Shown here piece by piece: positions 1-9,891 of a DNA stretch of 64,000 bases. The stretch covers positions 1 to 64,000 of the forward strand of contig JADFUR010000117.1 of NCBI GenBank assembly GCA_015222055.1. Direction: 5' to 3'. This DNA comes from Bacteroidota bacterium (GTDB lineage: Bacteria; Bacteroidota; Bacteroidia; Bacteroidales; B39-G9). The notes below the pieces were generated by a model, which saw only the letters and a list, made by a program, of their open reading frames with translations, was not told where the DNA came from and did not search any database. The position numbers were made by a program, and so were the translations under genes. Position 1 is the stretch's first letter, and every line of letters begins with the position of its first letter.

Positions 1-290
1 CTCACTCCCTACGGTCGTTCAAACAGCTTTTATTTTTTTACGCTTCGTTACGTTTGAAAACTACAAAATTTCTTTGAGGTCGGAGGGAAAATTTATTTTC
101 ATGGTAAATATTTTAGTATAAGTTGCACGGAGGTATTAATTAAATGTTAAATAAATTCTAACAAATTTTTTGTTAATTAGCATATCCGTTCCACGGCAAA
201 TCATTCCTATCGTCGTTCAAACAGTTTATGATTTTTAACGCTCCGTTGCATTCGAAAATTAACGAAATGAATTTAAGGTCGGGGCTTCGC
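1..290. repeat. Two degenerate direct repeats of about 85 bp
   Basis: The opening of the window holds no gene. A unit at about 1-90 recurs at about 199-290. Both contain the identical 13-mer GTCGTTCAAACAG (14-26 and 212-224, 198 bp apart), followed by a T-rich stretch, an ACGCT[TC]CGTT motif and a GAGGTCGG or AAGGTCGG motif. The copies differ at many positions, so this is an old duplication or two copies of a dispersed element. No open frame of useful length runs through it. Confidence 0.6.
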
Positions 291-337
291 TATATAATAG
301 CAAGTATTGTTTTTAACCAATAATATTATTTTTTTAC

Positions 338-462
338 TTTTTGCTATGCCACACGATGCAACCATGCGGAAGCGGGTAGCAAAAAATTGTTTCAAATAAA
401 CAATTCGACGAAGTTACAAACTTCGCTGAGCGAGGTTTACTTTCGGATTACAAATCCGAAAG
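338..462. repeat. Hairpin cluster including an RCA-loop palindrome
   Basis: Three inverted repeats lie in a row: TTTTTGCTA / TAGCAAAAA (338-346 with 377-385), CGAAGTT-ACA-AACTTCG (409-425) and a perfect 10-bp stem around an ACA loop (arms 440-449 CTTTCGGATT and 453-462 AATCCGAAAG). The last belongs to a palindrome family seen again at 11147-11169, 42296-42318 and 42399-42421. It lies 27 bp beyond the stop of the minus-strand sensor gene and may act as its terminator, although it has no clean T-run. Confidence 0.6.
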
Positions 463-488
463 AGCGGAAAAATATAATTATAATAAAT

Positions 489-2849
489 TTACGAAACTTC
501 CGCTAGTTGTTTATCTAACAATTTGCTTTCGGTAATATCAATAGCAATAAGCAAAATTTTGTATGAAGTATCTGAATCAAGAATAGGGTTATATATTTCT
601 TGAAACCATTTTTCTTCTTTATTTAAAATAACATGTCTTTCTCTTATTTGTTTTTTACCTGTTCGTAATTCATCTATTAATTTTTCGTAATCGTCACGTT
701 CTTGTTCATTTTTAACAGAAAAATAGTCAAGTAGTTTTCCTTTCATAAAATCAGCTGTATATCCATAAGTTTCAGCCATTTTACTATTAACATTAATAAT
801 CACACCTTCCAAATCAATTATAATGATTGGAGTAATAGCTTGCATCGATTTTAAAACGTTTTTTAGTTCAATATCATTTTTTTCGACTTCCTCTTGTGTT
901 GCTTGTAACTCTTCTAAATTTTGTCGCATTTCTTCTTCGTGTTGCGACAGTTCATCTTTTTGATATTGAGCTTGTTCTAAAAGTTTATTGGTTTTTAAAT
1001 TTACTTTTATGCTTGCTATTGTTGATGCAATACTTTCGGCTACTTTTTCTATAAAAGTAATTTGATATGGTTCAAATTCTTTAAAAGATACCAGCTCAAT
1101 AACTCCATATATATAATCGTTAAGATTAAGCGGAACAATTAGAATATTTTGTGGACTTTTGTCTGTAGAAATTCCGGTAGTAATAGAAATATAATCATCG
1201 GGAACATTTGTGAGATATAAAGTTTTTTGTTCTTGAGCAGCACGACCAATCAATTCTTCACCCATCAACACCTGCTTTTTAATATTTTTTTTCCTGCCAA
1301 AAGCAATCGCTGCAAGCAAATCGTAATAAAGCTCGTTTTCTTCTTCATCATTAATAATAAAGAAAGCACCTTGTGAGATGTCGACATATTTTACCAAATT
1401 TTTAATAATATTGTAAGAAAATTTCTTCATGTCGTCATTTTTTTCACGAAGTATTTCTCCAAAATTTGCTAATCCGCGAGTATGCCAATTTCTTTTTTCA
1501 TCTTCTTGTTTTTGAATTTTCTCATCTTTGGCAGCACTTACAAGGCTTTTTCTCATTTCAATTAGTGAATGGCCTAATGAATCTTTTTTACTCAAAAGTT
1601 TAAATTCAGCATCTAAATTACCTTTTCCTATTTCATTTGCAAAATCAATAGCACTGTCTAATCCGTCAATCAGTTTATTTATTGATTTTGAAATATCTCC
1701 GGCCTCATCATTAGTTTTAACATTTTCTTTTTGTTCGCGATTAATATTTCCTTTGGCTACACGTTTTAATGAATTAGTAATTTTCAAAATGGGGTTTGTA
1801 ACAATTTTTTTAGAAACAAATAAAATTATTATCGAAAGAATTAATAAGCCAATAATACCAATAAGTATAGAGTTGTTGAATATTGTTTTTGCTTTAACCA
1901 TAAGCACTTCTTGTGGTACTACAATAGCAAATGACCAAGGAGTGATTGTTTTACCAATTTTTATTGGGTGAAAAGTAATATAATTAAGCGACATACTTTT
2001 ATCAGCTGTTATTAATGAAAACACTTCTCCTTTTTTTATTCTTTCTAAAACATGATATTTTTTTTGTGTAAGAGGAGCAAACTCTTTAAACGATTTTCCC
2101 ACTAAATTTTTATAAGGATGAGTAATAAAAATTCCATTGTTGGAAATTAAAAACGCATAACTTTTTTCAAAAGGTTTAATTGAGTCAACAAGTTGTTGAA
2201 AATTATCAAGGGGGATGTCAATACCAATAACACCTATGAAATTATCATTTTTTATTATTGGAACAATGGTGTTTGTCTCAAGTACTTCATCACTTTTTTT
2301 GCCTGTATATGAATATCTATAAGGCTCCATAATTGTTTCTTCACCTGTTGATTTCGGTATTGTGTAGTAGTCTCCCTGAAAAAGTTCTTTTTCGGAAGAT
2401 ATTTGTGTTTTAATTTCTCTTTTGTCTTTATAAAAAGTTGGTGAGTAGTTCCCAATAAAAGTACTTTCAAGAGAATTAATATATTTTGAATCTAAGGTGT
2501 CAATAGTATTTGGTTCCCAAATAGACCAAACCGATATGTAATTGTCATTTTCTTTAAGAACACGCTTCATCATTGTAGAGAAAGTTTTTCTTCGTTCTTG
2601 CATTGGTATATATTCAAAATCGACAAATATTTTATCTAAAACCTTTGTTGATTCCATATAGCGATCAAGATATGTTTTAATAATATTTGCATAGTCATTA
2701 ACATATGTATCGGTCAGACTTGTTGAATTATTATATGATTTTTTCTTTAAGCTGATACTAATAATGCCTACAGCAGTAGAAAAAATTAAAACCGAAGTAA
2801 GCAATATAAAAAACAATATTTTTGCATTCAGCTTCATCTTAATTTTCAT
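489..2849 (-). CDS. Membrane sensor protein, Cache-HAMP-GAF-PAS, no output domain
   Basis: A 786-residue sensor. Residues about 10-32 are a membrane helix. A Cache-type extracytoplasmic sensing domain follows (residues about 40-315, with the family pattern IGVIGIDIPLDNFQQLV and a THPYKNLVGKSF segment). A second helix at about 325-348 leads to a HAMP-like region, a GAF domain (about 465-600), a coiled coil with the motif EEEMRQNLEELQATQEE, and a C-terminal PAS/PAC domain ending in a DITES motif. There is no HisKA, HATPase, GGDEF, EAL or methyl-accepting domain, so signals must pass to a partner or the protein acts as a binding scaffold. A strong Shine-Dalgarno (GGAGGAG, 2853-2859) precedes the start, which is unusual in this phylum. 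It is the last of three paralogues on the minus strand, 51 bp from its neighbour. The ligand cannot be read from the sequence. Confidence 0.85.
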   Translation of the reverse strand: MKIKMKLNAKILFFILLTSVLIFSTAVGIISISLKKKSYNNSTSLTDTYVNDYANIIKTYLDRYMESTKVLDKIFVDFEYIPMQERRKTFSTMMKRVLKENDNYISVWSIWEPNTIDTLDSKYINSLESTFIGNYSPTFYKDKREIKTQISSEKELFQGDYYTIPKSTGEETIMEPYRYSYTGKKSDEVLETNTIVPIIKNDNFIGVIGIDIPLDNFQQLVDSIKPFEKSYAFLISNNGIFITHPYKNLVGKSFKEFAPLTQKKYHVLERIKKGEVFSLITADKSMSLNYITFHPIKIGKTITPWSFAIVVPQEVLMVKAKTIFNNSILIGIIGLLILSIIILFVSKKIVTNPILKITNSLKRVAKGNINREQKENVKTNDEAGDISKSINKLIDGLDSAIDFANEIGKGNLDAEFKLLSKKDSLGHSLIEMRKSLVSAAKDEKIQKQEDEKRNWHTRGLANFGEILREKNDDMKKFSYNIIKNLVKYVDISQGAFFIINDEEENELYYDLLAAIAFGRKKNIKKQVLMGEELIGRAAQEQKTLYLTNVPDDYISITTGISTDKSPQNILIVPLNLNDYIYGVIELVSFKEFEPYQITFIEKVAESIASTIASIKVNLKTNKLLEQAQYQKDELSQHEEEMRQNLEELQATQEEVEKNDIELKNVLKSMQAITPIIIIDLEGVIINVNSKMAETYGYTADFMKGKLLDYFSVKNEQERDDYEKLIDELRTGKKQIRERHVILNKEEKWFQEIYNPILDSDTSYKILLIAIDITESKLLDKQLAEVS

Positions 2850-2900
2850 TTCTCTCCTCCAATAATATTTGTGTTAATATTGTGATTCACAATTATTTAA

Positions 2901-5660
2901 TCATAATTTACTAATAATAGTTAATTCTTTTTCGGCAATTAACCACAATTTGTTTATTCCTGTAATCAAATCATGAATTTCGCTTCTCTTATTTTTTGTT
3001 TTTATATTATTCTCAATAATGCTTAGTTTCTCAATCAGTTTTTTTAATCCAAAATATTTAAGTTTAACCTTCAGATTAAAGACTTTCAAGCTTAAAGTTT
3101 TCCATTTTTTCTCTTGGCAAAGATTTTGTAATTCGTTAATTTCTTTAGGAATAATTTTTATAAAAACATTCCCAACTTTTTTTATGCTTGAGAGATTGTT
3201 ATTGTACATTTTCTTCATTGATTGTAAATCAACATGTATAAAATTAAAATCTTGGCTTAATAATTCTTTATTTTTTTCTATTTCTTTATCAAATATTTTT
3301 GATTTCTTGCCGTTATGTTTTTTTTCTTCTAATAATAGTTTTTTATTTTCTCTTTCGGTAATATCAACAGCAATGTTAATTATTTTTGTTGTTTCATTTT
3401 GATCGTTTAATACTGGTGTGTAAGTTTCAAGCACCCAGCTTTCTTTTTCTTTCGATTTAATAAATTGAATTTTTTCTTTTGTTTCTCCATTCTTTAAGTC
3501 TCGCCAAAAATTACGATATTCTTCTTGTTTTTTTTCATCTTTAAATCTATGTGACGCATCTATTGCTTTTCCTTTCATTTGACCGGCAGATAATCCGAGA
3601 AGATTTAAAAAGCTTTCGTTCATATCAATTACTCTTCCCTCAAAATCGTATTCAGCAACAAGCATGGTGTCTTTTATTGCTTCAATAAGTCCAAGCATTC
3701 CTTTTTCGTGTTTGTTTGCTTCTTCATGGGTTGCTCGCATCTCTTCCATATTTTGACGCATCTCTTCTTCTTGCTGTTCTAACTCTTCAGCTCTGTTTTG
3801 CGATAGCTGTAATAATTGTGTGGTACGTAAATTAATTTTTAAATTGTAAATTGTTGATGCTATACTTTCACTAATTTTTTCAACAAATTGAATTTGGTAA
3901 TTTTTAAAAACATTAAAAGATTCAATCTCAATTACACCCAATACTTCCTTATTTAGTTTTAAAGGAATAAACAATAAGCTAGCCGGTTTATCTTTACCTA
4001 ATCCCGATATTATATTAACATAATTGTCAGGCACATCAGAAACAAAAATTTTATCCTTTTCTAATGCACATCTTCCAACATAACCTTCGCCAATATCTAT
4101 TCTTTTTTTGTCTTTTTTTTCTTTTTCAAAACCTACGGCAGCTTTTAATTCAAAGTAAACGTCACTATCGTCAACATCATTTATAATATATAAACCCCCT
4201 TGATTTGAATCTAAATAAGATACCAGATTACTCATGATATTGTATATGAAAAATTCAAAATCATCGTTATTATAACGAAGGATTTCGCTAAATTTTGCAA
4301 TTCCTCGTGATGCCCAATTCAGACGATTTTCATTTAATTTTCTTTTGTTTTCTTCTGTATTTGCGTTATTTAAACTTTTTTGCATTTCTAATATCGACTG
4401 CCCTAATCTATCATTTTCACTTAATTGAGAAAATTGAGCATCAAAATTTCCTTTTCCTATTTGAGCTGCAAAATCGGATATGCTTTTCAATCCATCAATC
4501 AGTGTGTTAACAGATTGAGCCATTTCGCCAATTTCATCGTTTGTTTTAATGGGAATTTTTATTAAGTCGCTCGCTTCTCCTTTTTCTAATTTTGATAATG
4601 ATTTTGATGTTCGTCTTAAAGGAATTGAAATATTTAAAGAAATGATAAGAATGACTATACTCAACAAAAACAAACCAATAATACCAACCGTTGTAGCTAT
4701 TTGATATTCTTGGTTAATCTCGTCATAAATTGTTTGAAGCGGCACTTCAATTGCTATTGTCCAGGGTGTGCTGGTTTTACTAATTACAATAGGGGCAAAT
4801 GTAACATATAGGCTATCTTGTCCGCGAGTATTTTGAAGAGTATATTGAAATTTTTCACCATTTTTAATTTTTTTGAGTATTGAAAATCGTTTTGTATTGA
4901 TGGAATCAATTTCAGAAATTGATATTCCCACTAATTTTTTATTTGAGTGAGCAATATATGAACCATCATTATCTAAGATAAAAGCAAACGAATTTTTATA
5001 CGGGTGAATAGAATCAACAAAGTAATAAAATTCATCTAAAGCGACATCCATACCAACAATACCAACGTATTCACTATTTTTAAAAACAGGGACAACAATG
5101 CTTGTTTCTATTATCTCATCACTTTTAAGTTTAGTATATGAATAAAAATATGGTTTTGTGATGGCTTCTTTTTGTTCTGTTTTTATTTGATAATATAAAC
5201 TATTTATATCATCACCTTCAGTATTTAAAGTGTCTATGGTAATATTAATATCATCAGCAGTTCTATAATATGCAGTTGAAATTCTTCCATAAGTTTTACC
5301 CCAAGTACTATCAATAGCACTTAACTCCCAACAATCCCAAACAGAAGTGTATAAAGCATTGTCAGCCAACAGCCTATGTAATAAATTATTGTAGATAACC
5401 CGTTCGGAAGAATGTTTGCTTATATCGTAATCTTTCATTATTTGAGATGTTGTTCTTGCAGATTCAAAATCAACATCTAATTGTTCAGATATATAACGAG
5501 CGTATTTTATTGCATAAGAATTTGATAGTTCTTTGGCATCTTTTATAGCCATTTTTTTGAAGTTATACCCAACAAATGTAGCAACTCCAAGGTACAACAA
5601 GATTGAAGATGTTAAGATGAAAAAAAATATTTTAACAGTAAGCCCAAATCTAATTTTCAT
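2901..5660 (-). CDS. Membrane sensor protein, Cache-HAMP-GAF-PAS plus degenerate HPt-like tail
   Basis: The 919-residue paralogue of the flanking genes has the same order: N-terminal helix, Cache sensing domain (pattern VGIVGMDVALDEFYYFV), second helix, HAMP, GAF, coiled coil with EEEMRQNMEEMRATHEE, and PAS/PAC ending DITERE. It adds about 120 residues after the PAS domain. That tail is helical and fits the HPt (histidine phosphotransfer) pattern around FNLKVKLKYFGLKKLIEKL, but the position of the phosphorylated His is Asn862 (codon AAT at 3075-3077). If this is an HPt fold it cannot carry phosphate and may bind a receiver or act as an inhibitor. The start is supported by GGAGGA about 8 bases upstream. 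The stop is TGA. Domain calls before the tail are firm; the HPt call is an inference. Confidence 0.82.
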   Translation of the reverse strand: MKIRFGLTVKIFFFILTSSILLYLGVATFVGYNFKKMAIKDAKELSNSYAIKYARYISEQLDVDFESARTTSQIMKDYDISKHSSERVIYNNLLHRLLADNALYTSVWDCWELSAIDSTWGKTYGRISTAYYRTADDINITIDTLNTEGDDINSLYYQIKTEQKEAITKPYFYSYTKLKSDEIIETSIVVPVFKNSEYVGIVGMDVALDEFYYFVDSIHPYKNSFAFILDNDGSYIAHSNKKLVGISISEIDSINTKRFSILKKIKNGEKFQYTLQNTRGQDSLYVTFAPIVISKTSTPWTIAIEVPLQTIYDEINQEYQIATTVGIIGLFLLSIVILIISLNISIPLRRTSKSLSKLEKGEASDLIKIPIKTNDEIGEMAQSVNTLIDGLKSISDFAAQIGKGNFDAQFSQLSENDRLGQSILEMQKSLNNANTEENKRKLNENRLNWASRGIAKFSEILRYNNDDFEFFIYNIMSNLVSYLDSNQGGLYIINDVDDSDVYFELKAAVGFEKEKKDKKRIDIGEGYVGRCALEKDKIFVSDVPDNYVNIISGLGKDKPASLLFIPLKLNKEVLGVIEIESFNVFKNYQIQFVEKISESIASTIYNLKINLRTTQLLQLSQNRAEELEQQEEEMRQNMEEMRATHEEANKHEKGMLGLIEAIKDTMLVAEYDFEGRVIDMNESFLNLLGLSAGQMKGKAIDASHRFKDEKKQEEYRNFWRDLKNGETKEKIQFIKSKEKESWVLETYTPVLNDQNETTKIINIAVDITERENKKLLLEEKKHNGKKSKIFDKEIEKNKELLSQDFNFIHVDLQSMKKMYNNNLSSIKKVGNVFIKIIPKEINELQNLCQEKKWKTLSLKVFNLKVKLKYFGLKKLIEKLSIIENNIKTKNKRSEIHDLITGINKLWLIAEKELTIISKL

Positions 5661-5793
5661 TTTATTCCTCCATTTTTTATCATATATGCAAATCTATATA
5701 ATAACAATTTTACAATTCATAATTTTGACAAAAAAACCACTATTTCTCAAATGAGTATTGTCTATAGTCAAAAGGTAAAGTGCTGTGGCTAAA

Positions 5794-8154
5794 TTAACCC
5801 TCTGATTTTTTTAATTTTTCTTCCAATTTTTTAACGTGCCTCGAATCTGTTATATCAAAAGCAATATTTAACACTTTGAAAGGAGTTCCATCAATATCAG
5901 AAATGGGCATATACTCTTCAGAAATCCACATGTCTTTGTTGCCAAATTTAATGTGCTGAATTTTCTTTTTATTTATGCCTGCTCTTATATCGTCCCAAAA
6001 TAATTTTGGGTTTTCTGCATTTTCTTCGTCGCCAATGCTAAAATATCCTTGTTGTTTACCAATCATTTGTTCTCTGGAAAGACCTAGAATAGTTAAAAAT
6101 TTATCATTAATATCTAAAAGCCTTCCTTCCATATCATATTCAGCAACAAAAGAAATTGATTTTATTGCTTCTAAAATACTGGTCATTTCTGCACCGCGCT
6201 TAGCAGCTTCTTCTTGTGTTGCCTGCATCTCTTCAAGATTTTGTCTCATTTCTTCTTCTTGGGCAGATAATTCTTCGCTCTGTTTTTGAAACTGTTCAAG
6301 CAATTTGGCTGTTTGCTCATTAACTTTAACCGTTGAAATAGTAGAAGCAATGTTATCAGAAACTTTTTCAAGAAATTCAATTTGATATTTTTCCAATTTC
6401 TTAAAAGATACTATTTCAATAACACCAAAAACAGTGTCGTTAAATTTTGCAGGAACAACAAGTAAACTGCGAGGATTGGCACCTCCTAGTCCGGAAGTAA
6501 TATTTACATAATCGTCAGGGATATCAATCATATAGATTGATTGTTTTTCGAATGCACACCTTCCTATTAAACCTTCTGCAATATTAAATGTTCTGTTTAA
6601 TATTCGTTGTCTGTCATAAGCAATGGCAGATTTTAATTCATATTTAATTTCTTTTTTATCTTCGTCATTGAGAACAAATAAAGCACCTTGATTAGCTTCA
6701 ATATAATTAACAAGATTTTTCATTATATTAAAAGATAATTTTTCAAGATTGTCATTGTCTTGTCTCAAGACATCTCCAAATATTGCAATTCCATGAGTAA
6801 TCCATTTATTTTTTTCCTCCTCTTCTTTACGAATTCTATCGTCACTTTTAGCTTTTTTTAGGCTGTCGCGCATGTTAAGCAATGAATAACCAATAATATC
6901 TTCATCGCTAAGAGGGTCAAATTTAGCATCTAAATTTCCTTTACCAATTTCATTAGCAAAATCTGCTGTTCTGCCCAATCCCTTGGTTAAAGTATAAAGC
7001 GATTGTGCCATTTCTCCAATCTCATCTTTTGAGGAAATATTTTTTAATTTTTTTGATTTATCGATTTTACCGAGAGCTAAATTTTTTAATAATTTAGTTG
7101 TATCAATTAACGGATGAGTAATATTTTTAGCAATAAGCCAAATTACAATAGTCAATATAATTAAGCCTATCATTCCTATGATAATGGAAACAAAAAAACT
7201 TTCATTCGCTTTTTGTACAATAACTTCAAAAGGAACAACAATACCAATTGACCATGGAGTAGAAATATTTTTAATGTTTACTGAAGCAAATGAAATATAA
7301 CTTTTTTTATTAGTGTCTTTATCAACAACGATAAATGAAAAATTTTGTCCTTTTTGTATTTTTTTTATTACATCAAAATCTTTAAAATACTCTGGGTTTG
7401 TTTTGTTAATAAATTCTCCAACATATTTTAAATTAGGATGAGCCACAAAAACTCCATTGTTTGACAATAAAAAAGAATAGCTATCTTTAAAGGGTTTAAT
7501 TTTTTCTACAATTTTTTGAAATCGACCTAAATCATTATCGGCACCGGCAAGACCAATAAATCTGTTTGAATTCATTATTGGAACAGATACATTTGAATTG
7601 ATAACGGCATCTTCTTTTTTTCCTGAGTAAGAATAAAATTCAGGATCAACAACTTTTTGTTTGCCTGAAGTCTTCATTTTGAGATAATTACTTCCGGGAA
7701 TGTCTCCATCGGCATTTAAAATTTTATCTAAAAATTTTATTTCTCCGTTTTCTCTATACCAACCCGAAAGCCTTCTTCCGTAAGGTTTGTCCCAAGCACT
7801 ATCAATCGCAGACAATTCCCAACTGGTAGCTACTGATAAAAATTGAGGGTTAAATATCAAAATATTTTTTTGCATATCAAGATATAACTCATGCCAATTA
7901 TTTTTTGATGTTTTATCATAAGACAATGCCACTTGTGAAAAAGTTCGGGTAATGTATACATCAATGTCTATGCCTGATTTAATAATGTTAGCATATTCGC
8001 GAGCATAAGAATCGGCTATTTGTTCAACATCATCAGTTGCCATTTTTTTTGAACTAAAACTCACATAACCAAAAGCTGCAAAATATATTAATATTGTTGT
8101 AGTTAGTATGTATAAAATCATTTTTTGATTAAGCTTCATCTTAAGTTTCATCAT
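5794..8154 (-). CDS. Membrane sensor protein, Cache-HAMP-GAF-PAS, no output domain
   Basis: First of the three tandem sensors in transcription order (786 residues). It has an N-terminal helix, a Cache domain (with LAGADNDLGRFQKIV and an AHPNLKYVGEFINK segment), a second helix near 325-345, HAMP, GAF with the conserved GEGLIGRCAFEKQ-like stretch shared by all three paralogues, the EEEMRQNLEEMQATQEE coiled coil and a PAS/PAC domain ending in DITDSRH. The Cache parts differ more between paralogues than the HAMP-GAF-coil parts, which suggests different ligands feeding the same cytoplasmic partner. Unlike its two neighbours it lacks a Shine-Dalgarno. Met1 (8154) and Met2 are both possible starts. 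Confidence 0.85.
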   Translation of the reverse strand: MMKLKMKLNQKMILYILTTTILIYFAAFGYVSFSSKKMATDDVEQIADSYAREYANIIKSGIDIDVYITRTFSQVALSYDKTSKNNWHELYLDMQKNILIFNPQFLSVATSWELSAIDSAWDKPYGRRLSGWYRENGEIKFLDKILNADGDIPGSNYLKMKTSGKQKVVDPEFYSYSGKKEDAVINSNVSVPIMNSNRFIGLAGADNDLGRFQKIVEKIKPFKDSYSFLLSNNGVFVAHPNLKYVGEFINKTNPEYFKDFDVIKKIQKGQNFSFIVVDKDTNKKSYISFASVNIKNISTPWSIGIVVPFEVIVQKANESFFVSIIIGMIGLIILTIVIWLIAKNITHPLIDTTKLLKNLALGKIDKSKKLKNISSKDEIGEMAQSLYTLTKGLGRTADFANEIGKGNLDAKFDPLSDEDIIGYSLLNMRDSLKKAKSDDRIRKEEEEKNKWITHGIAIFGDVLRQDNDNLEKLSFNIMKNLVNYIEANQGALFVLNDEDKKEIKYELKSAIAYDRQRILNRTFNIAEGLIGRCAFEKQSIYMIDIPDDYVNITSGLGGANPRSLLVVPAKFNDTVFGVIEIVSFKKLEKYQIEFLEKVSDNIASTISTVKVNEQTAKLLEQFQKQSEELSAQEEEMRQNLEEMQATQEEAAKRGAEMTSILEAIKSISFVAEYDMEGRLLDINDKFLTILGLSREQMIGKQQGYFSIGDEENAENPKLFWDDIRAGINKKKIQHIKFGNKDMWISEEYMPISDIDGTPFKVLNIAFDITDSRHVKKLEEKLKKSEG

Positions 8155-8365
8155 TTTAATATTTAAAAATTTACAACTTGCTTTTTATATTTTTTATATA
8201 ATTTTAGGATAAAAAATTTCAATTTTGATGTTATTTTAAACCTGACTTTTTATGTTTGTAAAACCTCAAAAAACTAAATTAAACCTTGTAATTTATTATA
8301 CAAAAACAAGGCTTATTTAAAGACCTGTTCATTAAGCTACTAATGTAACAAAATAATTAACAAAA

Positions 8366-9355
8366 CTAAAACGATTTAAAACCAATAATTTTTCTTGCTT
8401 CTTTTAATGTTTTTGATGCATTTTCCCTTGCTTTTTCTGCTCCTATTTTTACTGTTCTGCGTAAAAATTCATCGTTAGAGTTTATTTCAATAATTCGTTT
8501 GCGTATAGGTGTAGTAAAATTAATTATATCTTCGGCTAATTGTTTTTTTAAATCTCCATAGCGTATTTCACAAGAGTTATATTTTTCTTTAAAATACTCA
8601 ACTGTGTCAGGAGTTGAAACAGCATCTAACAAGGTGAAAAGATTATTTATTGATTCTGGCATTTTTTGGTTCATTTGAGTTGGACCGCTATCGGTTACTG
8701 CTCTCATCACTTTCTTTTGAATCTCTTTTGGCTCGTCAAACAAATAAATACCATTGCCTTCAGATTTACCCATTTTACCGCTTCCGTCTAAGCCTGGTAT
8801 TTTTACCATTTCTCCCTTAAAACCATAAGCTTCAGGAATTGGGAAAAGATTAACATCATAAATGTTATTAAAACGTTTTGCAAATTTTCGAGCCATTTCC
8901 AAATTTTGATCCTGGTCTTTACCAACCGGAACTTTATTTGCTTTTTGAATCAGAATATCGACTGCCATTAAAACTGGATAAGAAAGTAATCCTGCATTAA
9001 TATTATCAGGATGTTTCCTTATTTTATCTTTAAATGAGGTGGTTCTTTCTAATTCTCCAACATAGGCGTTCATATTCATCAACAAATATAATTCTGCTAT
9101 TTCCGGGATGTCACTTTGTACATAAATTGTTGCAACGTCAGGATCAATACCACAGGCTAGATATTCTGATAATACTTTTTTTACATTATTGTGTAAATCG
9201 TCGGGATGCGGGTGGGTTGTTAGTGAATGCCAATCTGCAATAAAAAAATAACAATTACTTTCATGTTGCATTTTGACAAAATTCTTTATTGCTCCAAAAT
9301 AATTTCCTAAATGCAGGTGTCCTGTCGAACGTATCCCGCTAACAACTGTTTCCAT
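8366..9355 (-). CDS. trpS: Tryptophanyl-tRNA synthetase
   Basis: Class I aminoacyl-tRNA synthetase that charges tRNA-Trp (ATP + Trp + tRNA). The HIGH-type motif is HLGN in TGHLHLGNYFGA near residue 12, and the KMSKS loop is KMGKS in GSGKMGKSEGN near residue 195. The length of 329 residues is normal for bacterial TrpS. It is divergent from gatC, with a 130-bp gap. A -7-like TAAATTTG on the minus strand (9382-9389) could be part of its promoter. The gene is complete. Confidence 0.96.
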   Translation of the reverse strand: METVVSGIRSTGHLHLGNYFGAIKNFVKMQHESNCYFFIADWHSLTTHPHPDDLHNNVKKVLSEYLACGIDPDVATIYVQSDIPEIAELYLLMNMNAYVGELERTTSFKDKIRKHPDNINAGLLSYPVLMAVDILIQKANKVPVGKDQDQNLEMARKFAKRFNNIYDVNLFPIPEAYGFKGEMVKIPGLDGSGKMGKSEGNGIYLFDEPKEIQKKVMRAVTDSGPTQMNQKMPESINNLFTLLDAVSTPDTVEYFKEKYNSCEIRYGDLKKQLAEDIINFTTPIRKRIIEINSNDEFLRRTVKIGAEKARENASKTLKEARKIIGFKSF

Positions 9356-9485
9356 ATCTTAATTTTAATTTAAACTTTTTACAAATTTAATAAAATGTGA
9401 ATTAAAATTCGTTTTTTTATAATCATATTTGCTATATTTCGAATATTCATTACTTCACAAACAAAATTAATAATATTGAATAATT

Positions 9486-9770
9486 ATGATAGATGAACAC
9501 ACAGTAGAGCATCTTTCAAATTTGTGTAAATTAGAGTTTTCTGAGAATGAAAAAACACAAATAATTGAAGACCTGAATAATATTTTATATTTTGTTGATA
9601 AGATAAAAGAGGTTGATACATCATCTGTTAACCCTTTAATTTATTTATCGGATAGAAATAATGTTTTAGCCGACAACTGCGTTAGCAAAGAAGCTTTAAA
9701 AAAAGAAGATGCATTAAACAATTCACCATCAGATAATTCCGATTTTTTTGTTGTGCCAAAAATCATGTAA
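9486..9770 (+). CDS. gatC: Asp/Glu-tRNA amidotransferase subunit C
   Basis: Small subunit (94 residues) of the GatCAB amidotransferase, which converts misacylated Glu-tRNA-Gln and Asp-tRNA-Asn to the amides. It clamps GatA to GatB. The family pattern is clear: HLSNLCKLEFSENE near the N-terminus, a central helix, then VDTSSVNPLIY. gatA is nearby but on the opposite strand (12345-13772), and gatB is not in the window, so the operon found in many bacteria is split here. No distinct -33/-7 promoter pair is obvious in the gap with trpS. Confidence 0.92.
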   Translation: MIDEHTVEHLSNLCKLEFSENEKTQIIEDLNNILYFVDKIKEVDTSSVNPLIYLSDRNNVLADNCVSKEALKKEDALNNSPSDNSDFFVVPKIM

Positions 9771-9891
9771 AATAATTATTATTTTTTTCGTCAATAATAT
9801 TTTACTTTATTAGTCGTTTATAATAATGCTTTAAAAGGGTATTTTTCATAAATAAATTAACAATTTTAACCCGGAAACTGTTTATATAACA

